DNA from: Seiridium cupressi
Lineage: Eukaryota > Ascomycota > Sordariomycetes > Amphisphaeriales > Sporocadaceae
DNA length: 64,000 nt
Direction: 5' to 3'
Assembly: GCA_036674765.1 (NCBI GenBank)
Contig: JARVKI010000016.1
Span: forward strand, 496,001-560,000
How positions within the stretch are numbered: the stretch's first letter is position 1; the number at the start of each line of letters is the position of its first letter. The position numbers were made by a program, and so were the translations under genes. Of the stretch, positions 1 to 11,057 are shown piece by piece. The notes below the pieces were generated by a model, which searched no databases, was not told the origin of the DNA, and saw only the letters and a program-made list of their open reading frames with translations.

Positions 1-665
1 ACATGTTGCCAGGCTAGGGATGCCTCCAACCCGGAATTGGGTCCTTGGTGTGCTGATTCGTCCCATGGCCAGAGGCACGGCGAGCGAGTGCTGCTGTTTG
101 GCCTGCGCCGGCGGATATGAGGGCCTTGGTAGCAACATGTCCTGCTTAGCGCTGGCATGGCAGTAATGATACCTTGATACGGTCGAGCGAGGGGCGATGC
201 CACGGTGAGAATCCGCAAAAGAGGATCCCATCCAGCAGGGAAGACCAGGGTCCTGGCCGCCAACGTTGAACCCAAGTGACGGCGCCGGGGTCCCAGATGG
301 ATCTCTCCTCCCAAAAACAACCACCCTGCCCGCATTGGCGCCATGTCTAATGAGCGACGTGAGCTGGGGTTGACTGCCCGCCCATGAAGCCATGGCCGAC
401 AATAAAACTACCTGATCTGCCGTCCGATCAGCCAGGCTGTTCCCTCTTTCCCTTCCTCCCCACGGAACGACCCTGTGATGTTGATACTGTCGTCGTGATA
501 GTATCTTCCAAGCTTTCGTCCTTCGTTTCTCACCTCCCTACCAACCGCTTCACTCTTTCAGCGGGCACTCGTTACCTCGAAACCACGAAATCAAAAACGA
601 ACAGCCATATACCTAATAGTCACCTCGGAATCTAGTCCCCAGGGGTTTAATATCACAAAGTAATC
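1..665. other. Upstream region of the GH17 glucosidase gene
   Basis: No gene is supported here. The last 250 bases or so hold pyrimidine-rich stretches (around 435-465 and 505-560) of the kind common in fungal promoters and 5' leaders, followed by the start codon at 666. Short open frames here have no recognisable protein content. Confidence 0.6.
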
Positions 666-2447
666 ATGAAGGCCACATTTGCAATTGCCGCCGCCGCGGC
701 CCTCGTCGGAGGCGTCAGTGCCAGCACCGTCAGGCATCGCCATGTGCACGATGCTTTCAAGGGCAATCTGGAGAAGAAGGGCTACGCCACCGACAACAGC
801 ACCTGCGGCTGCACCACCGTCTACTCCACCTGGTACGGTGAAGCTACTCGTATGTGACAGGAGTTCATGGAATCGACGTTTGATATACACACGAACATCT
901 AACACGGTCATATAGTTCACAACCCTCCTCCAACAAGCACGCCCGCTTCAAGCACGCCAGCTTCAAGCACGCCAGCTTCAAGCGCGCCAGCTTCAAGCAC
1001 TGCGGCTAGCAGCACCAAGCCCGCAACTACAGCTGCGCCGACAACCTCAACCTCGGTTGTGGTCGTCGTGCCCACCCCTGTTGCGCAGACGTGCCCGACC
1101 ACGGGTGTCTACACCTTCCCGGCCACTACTGTGACCCTGACTGAGACCACCACCGTTTGCGCCGCCTCCACCACGGCCGTCCCCAGTGGTACTCACACCT
1201 TGGGCGGCGTCACCACCGTTGTCACCACCGCAACCACCGTGACCTGCCCCTACGCCACCGTGTCCACCAGCGAGGGTGTCACTACCAGCGTCATCGAGAC
1301 CACCACCTACGTCTGCCCATCTGCCGGTACCTACACCATCGCTCCTACCACCACTACTGTCACCAAGGATACCACCGTCGTTGTCCCCGTTGTCAGCACT
1401 TACTGCCCTGGTACCTACACCCAGCCCGAGGTTGTGACCACCATTACCGAGACCAACACGGTCGTCTACTGTCCATTCGAGATCCCCGCCACGACGACTG
1501 CTGCCCCAGTCTACCCAACCACCACGGCCGTTGCCAGCTCGGCCGTTTCCACTTCAGCTGTTGCGACTTACTCTGCCAGCACCAGCTCTGCTTCCACCTC
1601 CAAGCCGACTGGTTCTTTGACTGGCAATGGCAGCGCCCCCTGGGGTCTCACCTACACCCCGTACGATGAGTCTGGCAACTGCAAGACCAAGGACGCCGTC
1701 GCTCAGGACATCGCCGCCATTGCTGTCGCCGGCGTCACCGCAGTCCGTGTCTACTCCACTGACTGCGACACCCTCCCCAACGTCGGAGACGCCTGCGAGG
1801 AGCATGGTATTCGCATGATCCTCGGTATCTTCATTGATGCTGCCCACTGCACTTCGTCGAACCCCACCGTCTCCGAGCAGATCAGCTCTATCAAGAGCTG
1901 GGCCAAGTGGGACATTGTTGACCTGATTGTCGTCGCCAACGAGGCCATCTTCAACGGCTACTGCAGTGCTACCGAGCTGGCCGACCTCATCAACGAGTGC
2001 AAGTCCGAGTTCTCTGGTTACACTGGCTACTACACCACCACCGACACTGTCAGCGTCTGGCAGCAGTCGTCCACCACTGAGGCTCTCTGCGATGTTGTCG
2101 ACATTGTCGGTGCTCAGGCCCACGCCTACTTCAACACCGAGACTGTTGCTTCCAACGCTGGCTCTTTCGTCCGTGGCCAGCTGGATATCGTCAACGCCGT
2201 CTGCCCCGGAAAGGAGGCCCGTGTCCTCGAGACCGGCTGGCCCTCGGCCGGTACCTGCAATGGCTTGGCTTGTGCCGGTGAGGCTGAGCAGGCTGCTGCC
2301 ATTGCCTCGCTTCTTGCCGAGGTCAGCGAAGTGTCCGTCTTCTTCTCTCTTACCGATGACCTGTGGAAGGATGCCAATACCGACTGCCAGTGCGAGCAGC
2401 ACTGGGGCTGCAGCGGTCCCCTGGGTCTTAGCGGTCTCGGCTTGTAA
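666..2447 (+). CDS. btgE: Secreted cell-wall beta-glucosidase, GH17 family (btgE-like)
   Basis: Two exons, 666-849 and 916-2447, joined across a 66-bp intron (GTATGT...ATAG), give about 571 residues. The protein starts with a signal peptide (MKATFAIAAAAALVGGVSA), then a short His-rich segment and a CGCTTVYSTWYG motif as in the Aspergillus btgE family. A long Ser/Thr/Pro region with Cys-containing Thr-rich repeats follows, and a C-terminal glycoside hydrolase 17 domain from about residue 300. Both GH17 catalytic glutamates are visible: the acid/base in VVANEAIFNG (Glu404) and the nucleophile in VLETGWPSAG (Glu500). Members of this family sit in the wall and act on beta-1,3-glucan. No C-terminal GPI signal is seen, so the Thr-rich region probably provides wall association. 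Substrate is inferred from the family. Confidence 0.93.
936..995 (+). repeat. 15-bp tandem repeat, four copies, coding for STPAS
   Basis: Four adjacent 15-bp units (consensus AGCACGCCAGCTTCA) occupy 936-950, 951-965, 966-980 and 981-995 with one or two changes between units. They are in frame at the start of exon 2 of the GH17 gene and encode STPAS three times and SAPAS once, in the O-glycosylated linker. Such repeats commonly vary in copy number between strains. Confidence 0.9.
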
Positions 2448-4730
2448 ACCGGTCCCGTAAAACTTGAACCGAGGCATTCATATCCCTTACGCAGCTTTTT
2501 TTGTACATGATCACGTTCTTCATTTGCACACATTGGACATACTCTTGGTATAGGGCAGCGAACGGCGTGAAAACGATTGGGTCTCAACACTCGGGAGGGG
2601 GGACAAGAGGCGAGAACCGTCGTCGTCAAGCACCAAAGCGCCCGGCGGGTGGTTGTTTCTCTTCCCCTTCCAATGTGTTGTCGGGTGTTTACAAAAGAGG
2701 CGGGCGGGGGTGCTCTTCTCACGCTATAACAGCATTACGTGCCGAAAATTCCCTGGCTGTCAATAAGGGTCTGATTCATAATGTTGTAATTTACTTAGTG
2801 TCTATTATGGATGTCGCTGTTTCCACCTAGCCTTGTTCTTGTTTATGTTTGCAACTCAGCCAGCTTGTGTGTTCCATCCCACGTTTTTTTTGCTCTTATC
2901 CCTGGCTGGCGTCCCCGCAAGGGAACGTTCGTCAGTCCCTCAATTACTCCGGTCATGCAGATTTGTTTCGATACATAGGGTATCTCTATTTATGCTGACC
3001 TGGCCATGCGCAATCAGTAGGTGATCTCCCCGTGACGATGCCTGACCTGTACGTTGGTCAAGAACCATCCAGTGTTGTTGATGTCGGCATAGTCAGATCC
3101 TGCTGCTCTCGTCTACTAGTAGTTTCCGGCACCAAGATATTCTCGCTACAACCACAGCGGCTCATAACTGTATAGACTATCCTCTCCCCATGGTACCCAC
3201 CCAGGGCCATCTCGACAGATCACCCCATTTAGAGTTCGTGAAAATGTCAAGAACGATAAGCTTTATAGTCTGCTGTCAAAAGACGCCACCACGACAATTG
3301 AGTCGCGGGAGCGGGGATCGCAGAAGATCGACGTGCCTGTCTTACTTTTTTTTTTTTTTTTTTTTTTTTCTTTCACGAGCCACTGCCGTGGTATGTCTAA
3401 GACACGTGATATCGATTTGGTTTCTAGATGACTGCTTTTCACGAGAGGATAAGTGAAATGTTTTCATTTTTTATTTTGTTCATTCTTATCCGTCGCCAGA
3501 TGACTCGGCTCTCCGGTCATAGTACATTTCGACAAGACGGCGCTTGCTGGTGAGCTCCCATCGATCAAGCGAAAGGGGAATCTTAAGGCAAAGACACTCG
3601 GGATCCAAGCCGTACTGAAGCAACTTCACTGCGACGATGGGCACTCAACTCACACAGAGCCACATATCACTCCCAAAGGCTAATTGGGATCTCGCTCCCC
3701 AATCTGGGCACCCTGGAAACCACATCTCGGAAGTATGTAAACTGATTCTGCCGTATCATCCGTCATAGATTTACGACACGAGCCAGACCCCATGATGTGT
3801 TCTGTAGGCAAGAGTAGGCATGGCGAGCGTAGAACTGACGGCAGAGGTGATTTGCACCACAGGTAGATTCCAGCTTCGGATCCTTGAGCGCTTGGAAGCC
3901 CCAAGATTTGGCAATAACAGGAGTGGATTGTCTTAGCATGATACCAATACAAACCATACAGAGTGATGGAGGAGGATTGCGTGGAAATCTTCTCGCATCT
4001 TGATGCTTCTTGACTTATTCGCTTTGTAACTTACAGCCAACGCGGGAGCTGTGGCACGCGGTTAGAAACTTTCGGTTGAGTCATCATATATCGCCCTGGG
4101 TGTAGGCAAAACGAGCGTCGCACCAAGGCGGCTCAACGCTAAGCACGGCCAAAGCATCTGACAGCCCATCTGGCAACAAACTTTGCGAGCCCAAGACTTG
4201 AAATGTCATGTAAGGATACGAGTAGTATTGATGTGAGCACTGCGGTGGGCGCATGCCTGTTAATAAGGCACAAAGAGAACGTATGAGGCAATTATGCCCC
4301 CCGCGCTCTTAGCAGCAACACGTTGATGATGTCGCCATCACTGCGTCCCCCGTGTTGCCATCTGCCCACTCGGGAGGGGTATATACTTTATGACTTTCGT
4401 CGGGTATCCTCCATGGGGGACTGATGAAGGCGAAGGCAACCTCTTATGTATGCCTACGCCCTGTAAACCGAAATTCAATAGATCTTCATCGCTGTTTGTT
4501 ATGTCCCTAAAGCAAATGCCCTCGGAACTATGCCCCACGCTGAGATCAATGCACCATTACGCACCTGGCCCATGCAAGATGTGTGTATCAAGGAACAAAG
4601 AACTCCCAGATCAACTGAAACAGGCGCTCCCGTCTCTGGTCTGAGCCCCTCAAAAAATGCAAACCTTTATCCACTAACGCCGTTTCCCGAATTATGCTTA
4701 GTATAATGCCCGTAGATTTCTCTCCCGCTC
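2448..4730. other. Gene-free region between convergent genes
   Basis: This lies between the 3' ends of the GH17 gene and the WD40 gene. It holds a run of 24 T at 3346-3369. Open frames are short and have no family resemblance, and no tRNA-like boxes were noticed. Confidence 0.5.
3346..3369 (+). repeat. Poly(T) tract, 24 bases
   Basis: An uninterrupted run of 24 T in the gene-free region. It could be a slippage-prone microsatellite or, read on the other strand, the poly(A) tail of an old retrotransposed sequence. No target-site duplication or element body was recognised. Confidence 0.85.
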
Positions 4731-6911
4731 TCAGAACGGATCGAGGTTGCTGTTAACCACAGCTTTCCTCCTCCGCTCAGTCATGGTCTCGAGTGAACCG
4801 GGGCGCATCAGTATATCGGCAGTACTAGCTTCCCAGTCGTATCTGATCGATTGGCCAAACGACGGTTGCCGGAGGCCCATATCCCAATCCCTGGTGATGA
4901 ATGTGTCCTCTGCACCACCATCACATCTGTCAAACTGCATCACCCCGCCTCGCACTGGGTCGCAGTTTAGCGCCATCAAGACCCGACCGTCATCAGCGAA
5001 CGCTGTTCCACCGAGCTCGCCAAATGTCTCGATTTTCTGCTCCGTGTCGAATGTTTGGGCGTCAAAAATATTGATCACGTCTGCCTCCTCCGCAGCAACC
5101 AGTAACCTCTTGCCAGAACCGAGAGGAGAGAAGCGCAAGCTCCTGGCACCAGACATGTCCATCCTTAGCACTGCTATTGGCGCGCCTGAGCCATCATGGT
5201 TGTTGGTCCATCGCCGGGCATCCCAGATCCGGACGCTCTTGTCCTGAAAGCCAGTCGCAACTGTCCAGCCGTCGGGTGCCCAGTCGCAGGCAAAGCCGAA
5301 GTCCCGATGGCCACTAAGGTCCCGCAGAATTTCGCCGGTCTCAGCGTCTGTGATGAGCACATTTGTATGGTCGCCAACCATGACACGAAGCCTCTGATCG
5401 GGGCTGATTGCGGAACAGTTCAGCGGGTAGTTGTACATACTCTCAAAGAGTAGCTCATTGGTTGTGAGATCCACGGTCCGGAAACCAAAGTCATTGGAAG
5501 CGAAGGCAGCTATAGGGGCAGAGGAACGCCGAGCAGAGTGGATCTGCACATGGTTGGTAATACCACTGATATGATCAGTCAGTTTCCCCTCGGTATATGT
5601 GCGATCCTCCGAGTTGAGGTTCCGGTAGCGATAGTCGCCCAGGAAACTACCGGCAATCAGGATCTCATCGGTAGCCGCAACGGTCGAAACCTGCACATCG
5701 CTGTGAGGCCCGAAATCCATGGCTTTCCTTGCGCGGCCGGTGGTGGGATCCAGCTCGGCCAGGGCATGGAAGCTGGGGAAGAAGGCACGCGTGCGGGAAG
5801 AGCACGCAAGTATATTACGCAGCTGGAAGTGCAGCAGGCGGGTATCGCGACGTATGTCCATGCTTCGGAAGCGGAAGTAGTTGTCGCGTGGAATTGCAAG
5901 TCGATCCGGCAGGACGGGCTGGGACGTGTCAGTAGAGACGAGAGATATTCAAAAGCATGCATATGTACTTACATGCCATTTGTCAGAATCGAGCTTGTTG
6001 ACATAGTTCTTGTAAGTGGCCCGGCGACGCTCCCTCGCTCTGCTCCTCGTGACGCCCAGTTGCGTCCAATCGACACCCTGCATGTCATGTGCATCGCCTT
6101 GCAGATTGTGGTATTCTATGCGGTGCGTTTCCTTGTCATTGGGGAGTGCGTTGATGCGATCGAACCGAGGGACCGGTTGTGAGCCCCTGGACCGGCCGAG
6201 GCCAGCCCACGCGCGCAGAAAATGGACGAGGGTGAAATTATCAGGCCCCAGAGTCAAATGGTTCGGGTTGCTCATAGGCAGAGCGCCATGCAGCTCGTCC
6301 AGCTCGTCCTGGAGATCGTTGAGCAGCTGCTGCTGGCCAAGCAGCTGTTGTTGTTGCTCTATCTGGAATTGCGCTTCCTGTATTTGTTGGATTGGGATAT
6401 TGGACAGTACTTGCTGTGCGAAAGCGGGAAGCTGGGCAAATGCGTGTATCGCGGGTAGAGGCGGCGATGGCGGCGCAGACTCGGCGGCAGGATGAGATGC
6501 GATGGTGGTTCCGTCGTGTTCTACGTCGAGCGACAGCAAGCCCTCGAGGTTTTCATCAACTGCGAACCCTCCCCACGGTGTATCGCTGTCGTCGGCGTCG
6601 TCTTCCACTGGAGGGATTATGATGTCGCTCGTGAAGGAGTAGGTCTCGGCCAAGGGTGCGCCGCCGTCCTCGGCACCTACATCCGTCATGTCATGATCAT
6701 CGCCGGGGTCTTGCACGGCACCGGTAATCTCCAAGCTGCCAGAAGCATGCCAGGCGGTTTGCCCATGGTCTGACATGAGCGTCGTGGCGGCCAGCAGGCC
6801 GTGGGCGGGTGGGTTGACGACTTCTGACGAAGGGGCAGTTTGGCTGGCACCGTCTGCTTCTTGGCTGTGGGATGCTGGCAAAAGAGAGGCATGCGCAGTG
6901 CCCTGACGCAT
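4731..6911 (-). CDS. WD40-repeat protein resembling S. pombe SPAC2A9.03
   Basis: Two exons on the minus strand, 6911-5973 and 5918-4731, joined over a 54-bp intron (GTAAGT...CCCAG), give about 708 residues. The first 220 residues are low complexity and acidic, with a glutamine-rich probable coiled coil (roughly residues 165-205). The C-terminal half carries WD-type beta-propeller repeats; the clearest is the stretch with SGHRDFGFACDWAPDG and KSVRIWDARRW. The order of blocks (LRNILACSS, QVSTVAATDEILIAGSF, ASNDFGFRTVDL) resembles the uncharacterised fission yeast WD protein SPAC2A9.03 and its fungal relatives. That match is from memory. Its role is unknown; WD propellers usually serve as protein-binding platforms. 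The start at 6911 is the first ATG after an in-frame stop. Confidence 0.85.
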
Positions 6912-9190
6912 TACGATGGGCGACTACCTCATCAGGAGGATGCGGGCTGAATAGGGTAGGACGGTTGGGTCCAAAGGGTCGTGGGCAGAAAGCGGCGCTT
7001 GGAGGTTAATTGCTTCTCCGGAACTGGGGTGTGCGTGCGGGATGATCGAGGTCGAGGTGGTGCAACAACAGCAATGGCCGCCTGAGGCTCCGGCTGGCCA
7101 GATCGCTCGGTGGATTGATGGGATGAGACGGATGCGACGAGCACGTTGGCATGAGCGGGAATGCCACGACGAGAGTTGGGAAAGGCCTCGTGCGCGATTG
7201 TCCCGCGGCCTATGACTCGAGGTTGACAATGGCAATGGGAAGTACCCGAATGATGCGACACCCCACGCGCCGTGCTGGGCCAAGGCCGGTCTAGTGCCAG
7301 GGCAGTTTAGTGCATTCGGCCGTACTATAGTCTAGTTAGTCTAGGTTCAAAGTACAGCTAGGAATGAGTGAATGCTACCAAGTCATGACTAGGCAGGTCG
7401 GGAGTGGATAAGATCGTCTTCGAATCTGGAGATAAGATCACTTACTCACTACAGTACTATACGTGACCTACATACATACATAACCTACACCAGTTTCACC
7501 GCACCTGTAGAACCAACGTCAAATCTCCAACATCACAAGTCCAACCCGCTCATAGATACTAATCACAAGAACAAAGATAATTTGCTTCGACATTAGCTCA
7601 GCGACGAGAACCGTCAAAGTCTTCCCCGGTACCCTCTTCCCAGGTATCCGTGTCTCTCACCACACCACCGTATGTAAACGTAGTGGAGAGTCTTCCCAGG
7701 TAAGCGCGGATAGCCATGGATGCTCTTACAACATCAAGCAGTTCACTTTTCGTCGACCCTGTCCTGATTGGGGAAGGTACTTGCTGACCCTGACGGGAGG
7801 GACATGCATTACCGGGGGGGAAAACCACGACCGGCGCCCCGTATTCTGGAGCTGGAATGGTGAACACCTCCGACTACATTAATCTAGCAGAAAGCATCAC
7901 CACCAACGCAACCAGAACTTCGACATCGGTGGCAACTACTGATGCCCACTCGCACCATTTCCCACAGACTGCCACAATCATGCCACGCAACATTATGATC
8001 CTGACCAAGTCCCAGCACGGCCCAATCCCTGCCTCTTCGTGAGCTGACTCTGCCTGGTACGTGGTCGGCTAGCCATTATTAGACCATATAATCCTATGCA
8101 CGGCGACGAAAACGGATGCGCAACCTTTTAGGGGCAAGTGGCGCCTGATATTCGCTCAGGCCTGCCGGGCTGTGACCACAAAAGCGATACGTCAACTTAA
8201 TCCCAGCGACCGTTCAGGCTGTTGCAGCCGGACTCGACTTGGCCATGGCCGGAGTTATCCAGACACTTCTGACCGGTCACCTCCCTCGCCTTGACAAAAG
8301 AAAGTACCTATCGAGTCCGGCCGAGTCCTGAGACTTGGCATTCGACGCCGAACCCACTCCATCACCAACGACAATCGTCCATCAGGTGGTTTCTCCATGT
8401 GCGAGTCCGGAAATAAGCCAGGATGCTCAGGACTGCAGGAACATGTTCGTAACACGGTCGAGTTGATCAACCCACGGAGTTTAACCCCGACAGTCTTGTC
8501 ATATTTCCGAGAGCACGTTGCATTTCCGATTCATGCACAACCCCCTCTCTCGCACGAACAACCTGATCTCGCCTTGCCTTACCTGCGGCCCGGGGACTCT
8601 GCACCCGGTCCCGGGTGACGGCACAACCCAGCGAGAAGTTGCAATGGCGGGATCCCTGAGCTCAGGCGCCCTTGGGAATGCTATCCGAACTTGAGCTTCA
8701 GCCGATCGCGGTTGTCAGGGTGCTTTGGTGTTTGCTGTATAACAATTCCGCAATGGGTGATACCGTCGTGCCCAACGCCCGAACATGAAAGGTACCGGTA
8801 TATAGCGAAAAAGCGAAAAGACAATGCATATCGCGTGGTCCGCGTGGATCGCAGATTAGCTGTCGCATTTCCCTGGAGGCGCCACGACAGGGAACAATGC
8901 CTTGAAACACCTATAGCTTGTGGGGTTTTGACAAGGGCCTCGTCAACTTTAACTTCAAAAAGCAAGGGGGGGTCCAATGCGCCAACCGTGGAGGCCCGAG
9001 TGGTCTATCGACATATTGAACTACGAGAAATAGCTTGTGAAACACATAACAATATTGCTAGCTGCGATCAGAGTCGATCTGTCACTGATCTGGAAATGGA
9101 TAAGCCGGACATATATAGCCATTGACTTTGCGGCGTCTAGGATGCACAACGAAACGAGAGGGCGAGCTGTACCTCCTGCTCCTGCACTTG
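6912..9190. other. Region upstream of the WD40 gene, no supported gene
   Basis: The part next to 6911 should contain the WD40 promoter. Around 7461-7480 there is a short CATA microsatellite. The remainder shows only short open frames (for example 7598-7867 minus) without recognisable protein features. The far end borders the 3' end of the cupin-like gene. Confidence 0.45.
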
Positions 9191-9775
9191 TCACTCACAA
9201 ATCGTGCACTCTGCCTCCCTCTCCCCTAGCGCTGCCATCCCCAGCAGATCGTCCGGCACGCATGCCCCTTGCCTGACAACCTCGTGCTTCGGCTCCTTCC
9301 CACCCTCCGTCATCAACGCTAGCGTGACGCTCTGCTCATGGTAGAACGTGCTGTGCCCATGTTTACTGAACTTGCTCGGGTCTCCGGCCCATAGTAGGCC
9401 GTACTTGCCGCCGTTGATCCACGCTTCGTCGGAGCTGTTCGGCAAGGTAATATGTGCCAGACCGGTGATGAAATACACCCACTGTGAGTCTGCGTAGTGC
9501 CTCCCACCGTCCGAGTTGGCCGGGATGACGGTCAGGGTAGCGTTGGCCACTTCGCCGATGACTGCGTATGAACCGTTGGCTACACCCGGGGCATTGGAAA
9601 TGCCAAAGGGGTAGGGCAGTTGCCAGCACTGGAGGACCGATTCGCCTTTGGCGTGGGTCACGGCAGTCACGTTGAGGTAAGGGAGATCGCGGGCCGTCGC
9701 CACAGCGGCGTAGACCAGCACCCCTGGACGTAGGGCTTTCATTTCGTACGGAAGATTGTTTTCGTTAAGACCCAT
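9191..9775 (-). CDS. Cupin-like protein of a fungal small-protein family
   Basis: A single exon of 194 residues. The motifs ATARDLPYLNVTAVT, SVLQCWQLPYPF and the pattern WVYFITGLAHITLPNSSDEAWINGGKYGLLWA match, as I remember it, a widespread ascomycete family of small cupin-fold proteins. Many members are annotated as small secreted proteins. This copy starts MGLNENNLPYEM and has no hydrophobic signal peptide. No upstream exon supplying one was found within the preceding 100 bases. The C-terminus runs about 30 residues past the usual GAC motif and contains several Cys and Glu. Enzymatic activity is not established. Being single-exon with good codon use, it looks like a real gene. Confidence 0.7.
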   Translation of the reverse strand: MGLNENNLPYEMKALRPGVLVYAAVATARDLPYLNVTAVTHAKGESVLQCWQLPYPFGISNAPGVANGSYAVIGEVANATLTVIPANSDGGRHYADSQWVYFITGLAHITLPNSSDEAWINGGKYGLLWAGDPSKFSKHGHSTFYHEQSVTLALMTEGGKEPKHEVVRQGACVPDDLLGMAALGEREAECTICE

Positions 9776-11057
9776 GTGATGTGCTTATAAGATTGCAAGG
9801 TGGTATACTAAATTAACGATCGAACAGACAATGGGCAGTATCAGGCAGGCATCATTTCCAGACAGCAGCTAAATCGCTCTGATATATATGGTTTTGCTGG
9901 ATTTGCAAGCTCACAACCTTCCTTCAAGGCATGGTAACCTGGATATTTGGTTATACCGCAACGCCTCCCTCTCACTCCTGGACCCAGCTCTTTACTTCCA
10001 GACAACCTCATCTCGTCCAACCCAACGGTTCCCGTCCCCAGATTGGAGTTCCTCGGTTTCATACATCAGACGAGAAACACAACCAATGACTACTCATGTC
10101 ATGTCCCACAATGATAGCACCAGGCAATCGTTGTACCATAGCCGCAACGGAAAGAGCAAGACAGGCGGCGGATCGTCGAGGGGATTTAGCACGATCGCGA
10201 CACCGTAACATTGAGATCAGTCTGACAGTAATTCACAAAGGCAAGCCTACGCGTGCAAGTGCTACTTGGGGGGAGGGCATGGCTTGTTATATCAGATGGT
10301 TCAAGCCAATCTTTTGGAGGTCGGGGAGTTGGCTATGCCCAGTGCAACTTGATCATTTGTGTCGTGCCACGGGGTTGACTCGTCAACTCCCGTCCTGCGT
10401 GTAGCCTGGCAATGCATATATCCGAAGCCGGGTATGAGGTCAAGGCGCCACGAGAACTAGGATCGGTATGCATGGCAAACAGAAATGGGAAATCCGGTGC
10501 GATTGGCGGGGAGATGCTTGGTAGCTAGCGTTACCTCCTTCTCTCTGTGCCATTGGAACTGCACTTCTTGCAGGGCAGAGCTCAGTTACAGTTCGAAAGT
10601 CATCGTTCAGGTGCGAGCCTCGTTCCCGGAAAAAGATGATTTAACACCAAGACAGGACGAGATGTCTCACTACAATACTGTTGTGTAAGTTTCACCATAC
10701 ATCAGGATGGCGTACTATCAGTTACCAAGACAAAGATGAACAATGTCCAAACGGCATACTTAATGATTAAGCGCCAGGCGGCAAAACAACATGCCCCTAG
10801 CGACTATGTATATACAGCTAAAGCAGCAAAGGATGCTTTAATGCTTATCTTCCTACCGACGCCGTTCCAATGCCCAAAAACCACTGCATACTTGAAAACC
10901 CCAAGACGTCTCTGCCCAGTGCTCAGGACGACACTAAACCATTTACTCAAAACAATGCCCTTATAAACGCTTGACGGTGTATCTTGCTCGCCGTATGCAA
11001 AAAATAAAATAATGAACATCCATTATCCCGCCCGACATCTGCAACTCAACGTCCAAC
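9776..11057. other. Gene-free region downstream of the chitin synthase gene
   Basis: Contains the putative promoter of the cupin-like gene at the left and the 3' side of the chitin synthase gene at the right. Open frames are short and show no family features. Nothing else was identified. Confidence 0.5.

Noticed and set aside
1554..2477. 307-residue open frame on the minus strand
   Set aside because: It is the antisense shadow of the GH17 coding exon, produced by GC-rich third positions; the product has no domains.
3346..3369. Poly(T) as the tail of a retroelement
   Set aside because: No element body, flanking duplication or reverse-transcriptase frame was found next to it.
5538..6182. 214-residue plus-strand open frame
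   Set aside because: Antisense to the WD40 gene and spanning its intron; no recognisable protein features.
7598..7867. Possible 89-residue minus-strand gene
   Set aside because: No family resemblance, no splice partner and no signal peptide; cannot be separated from chance.
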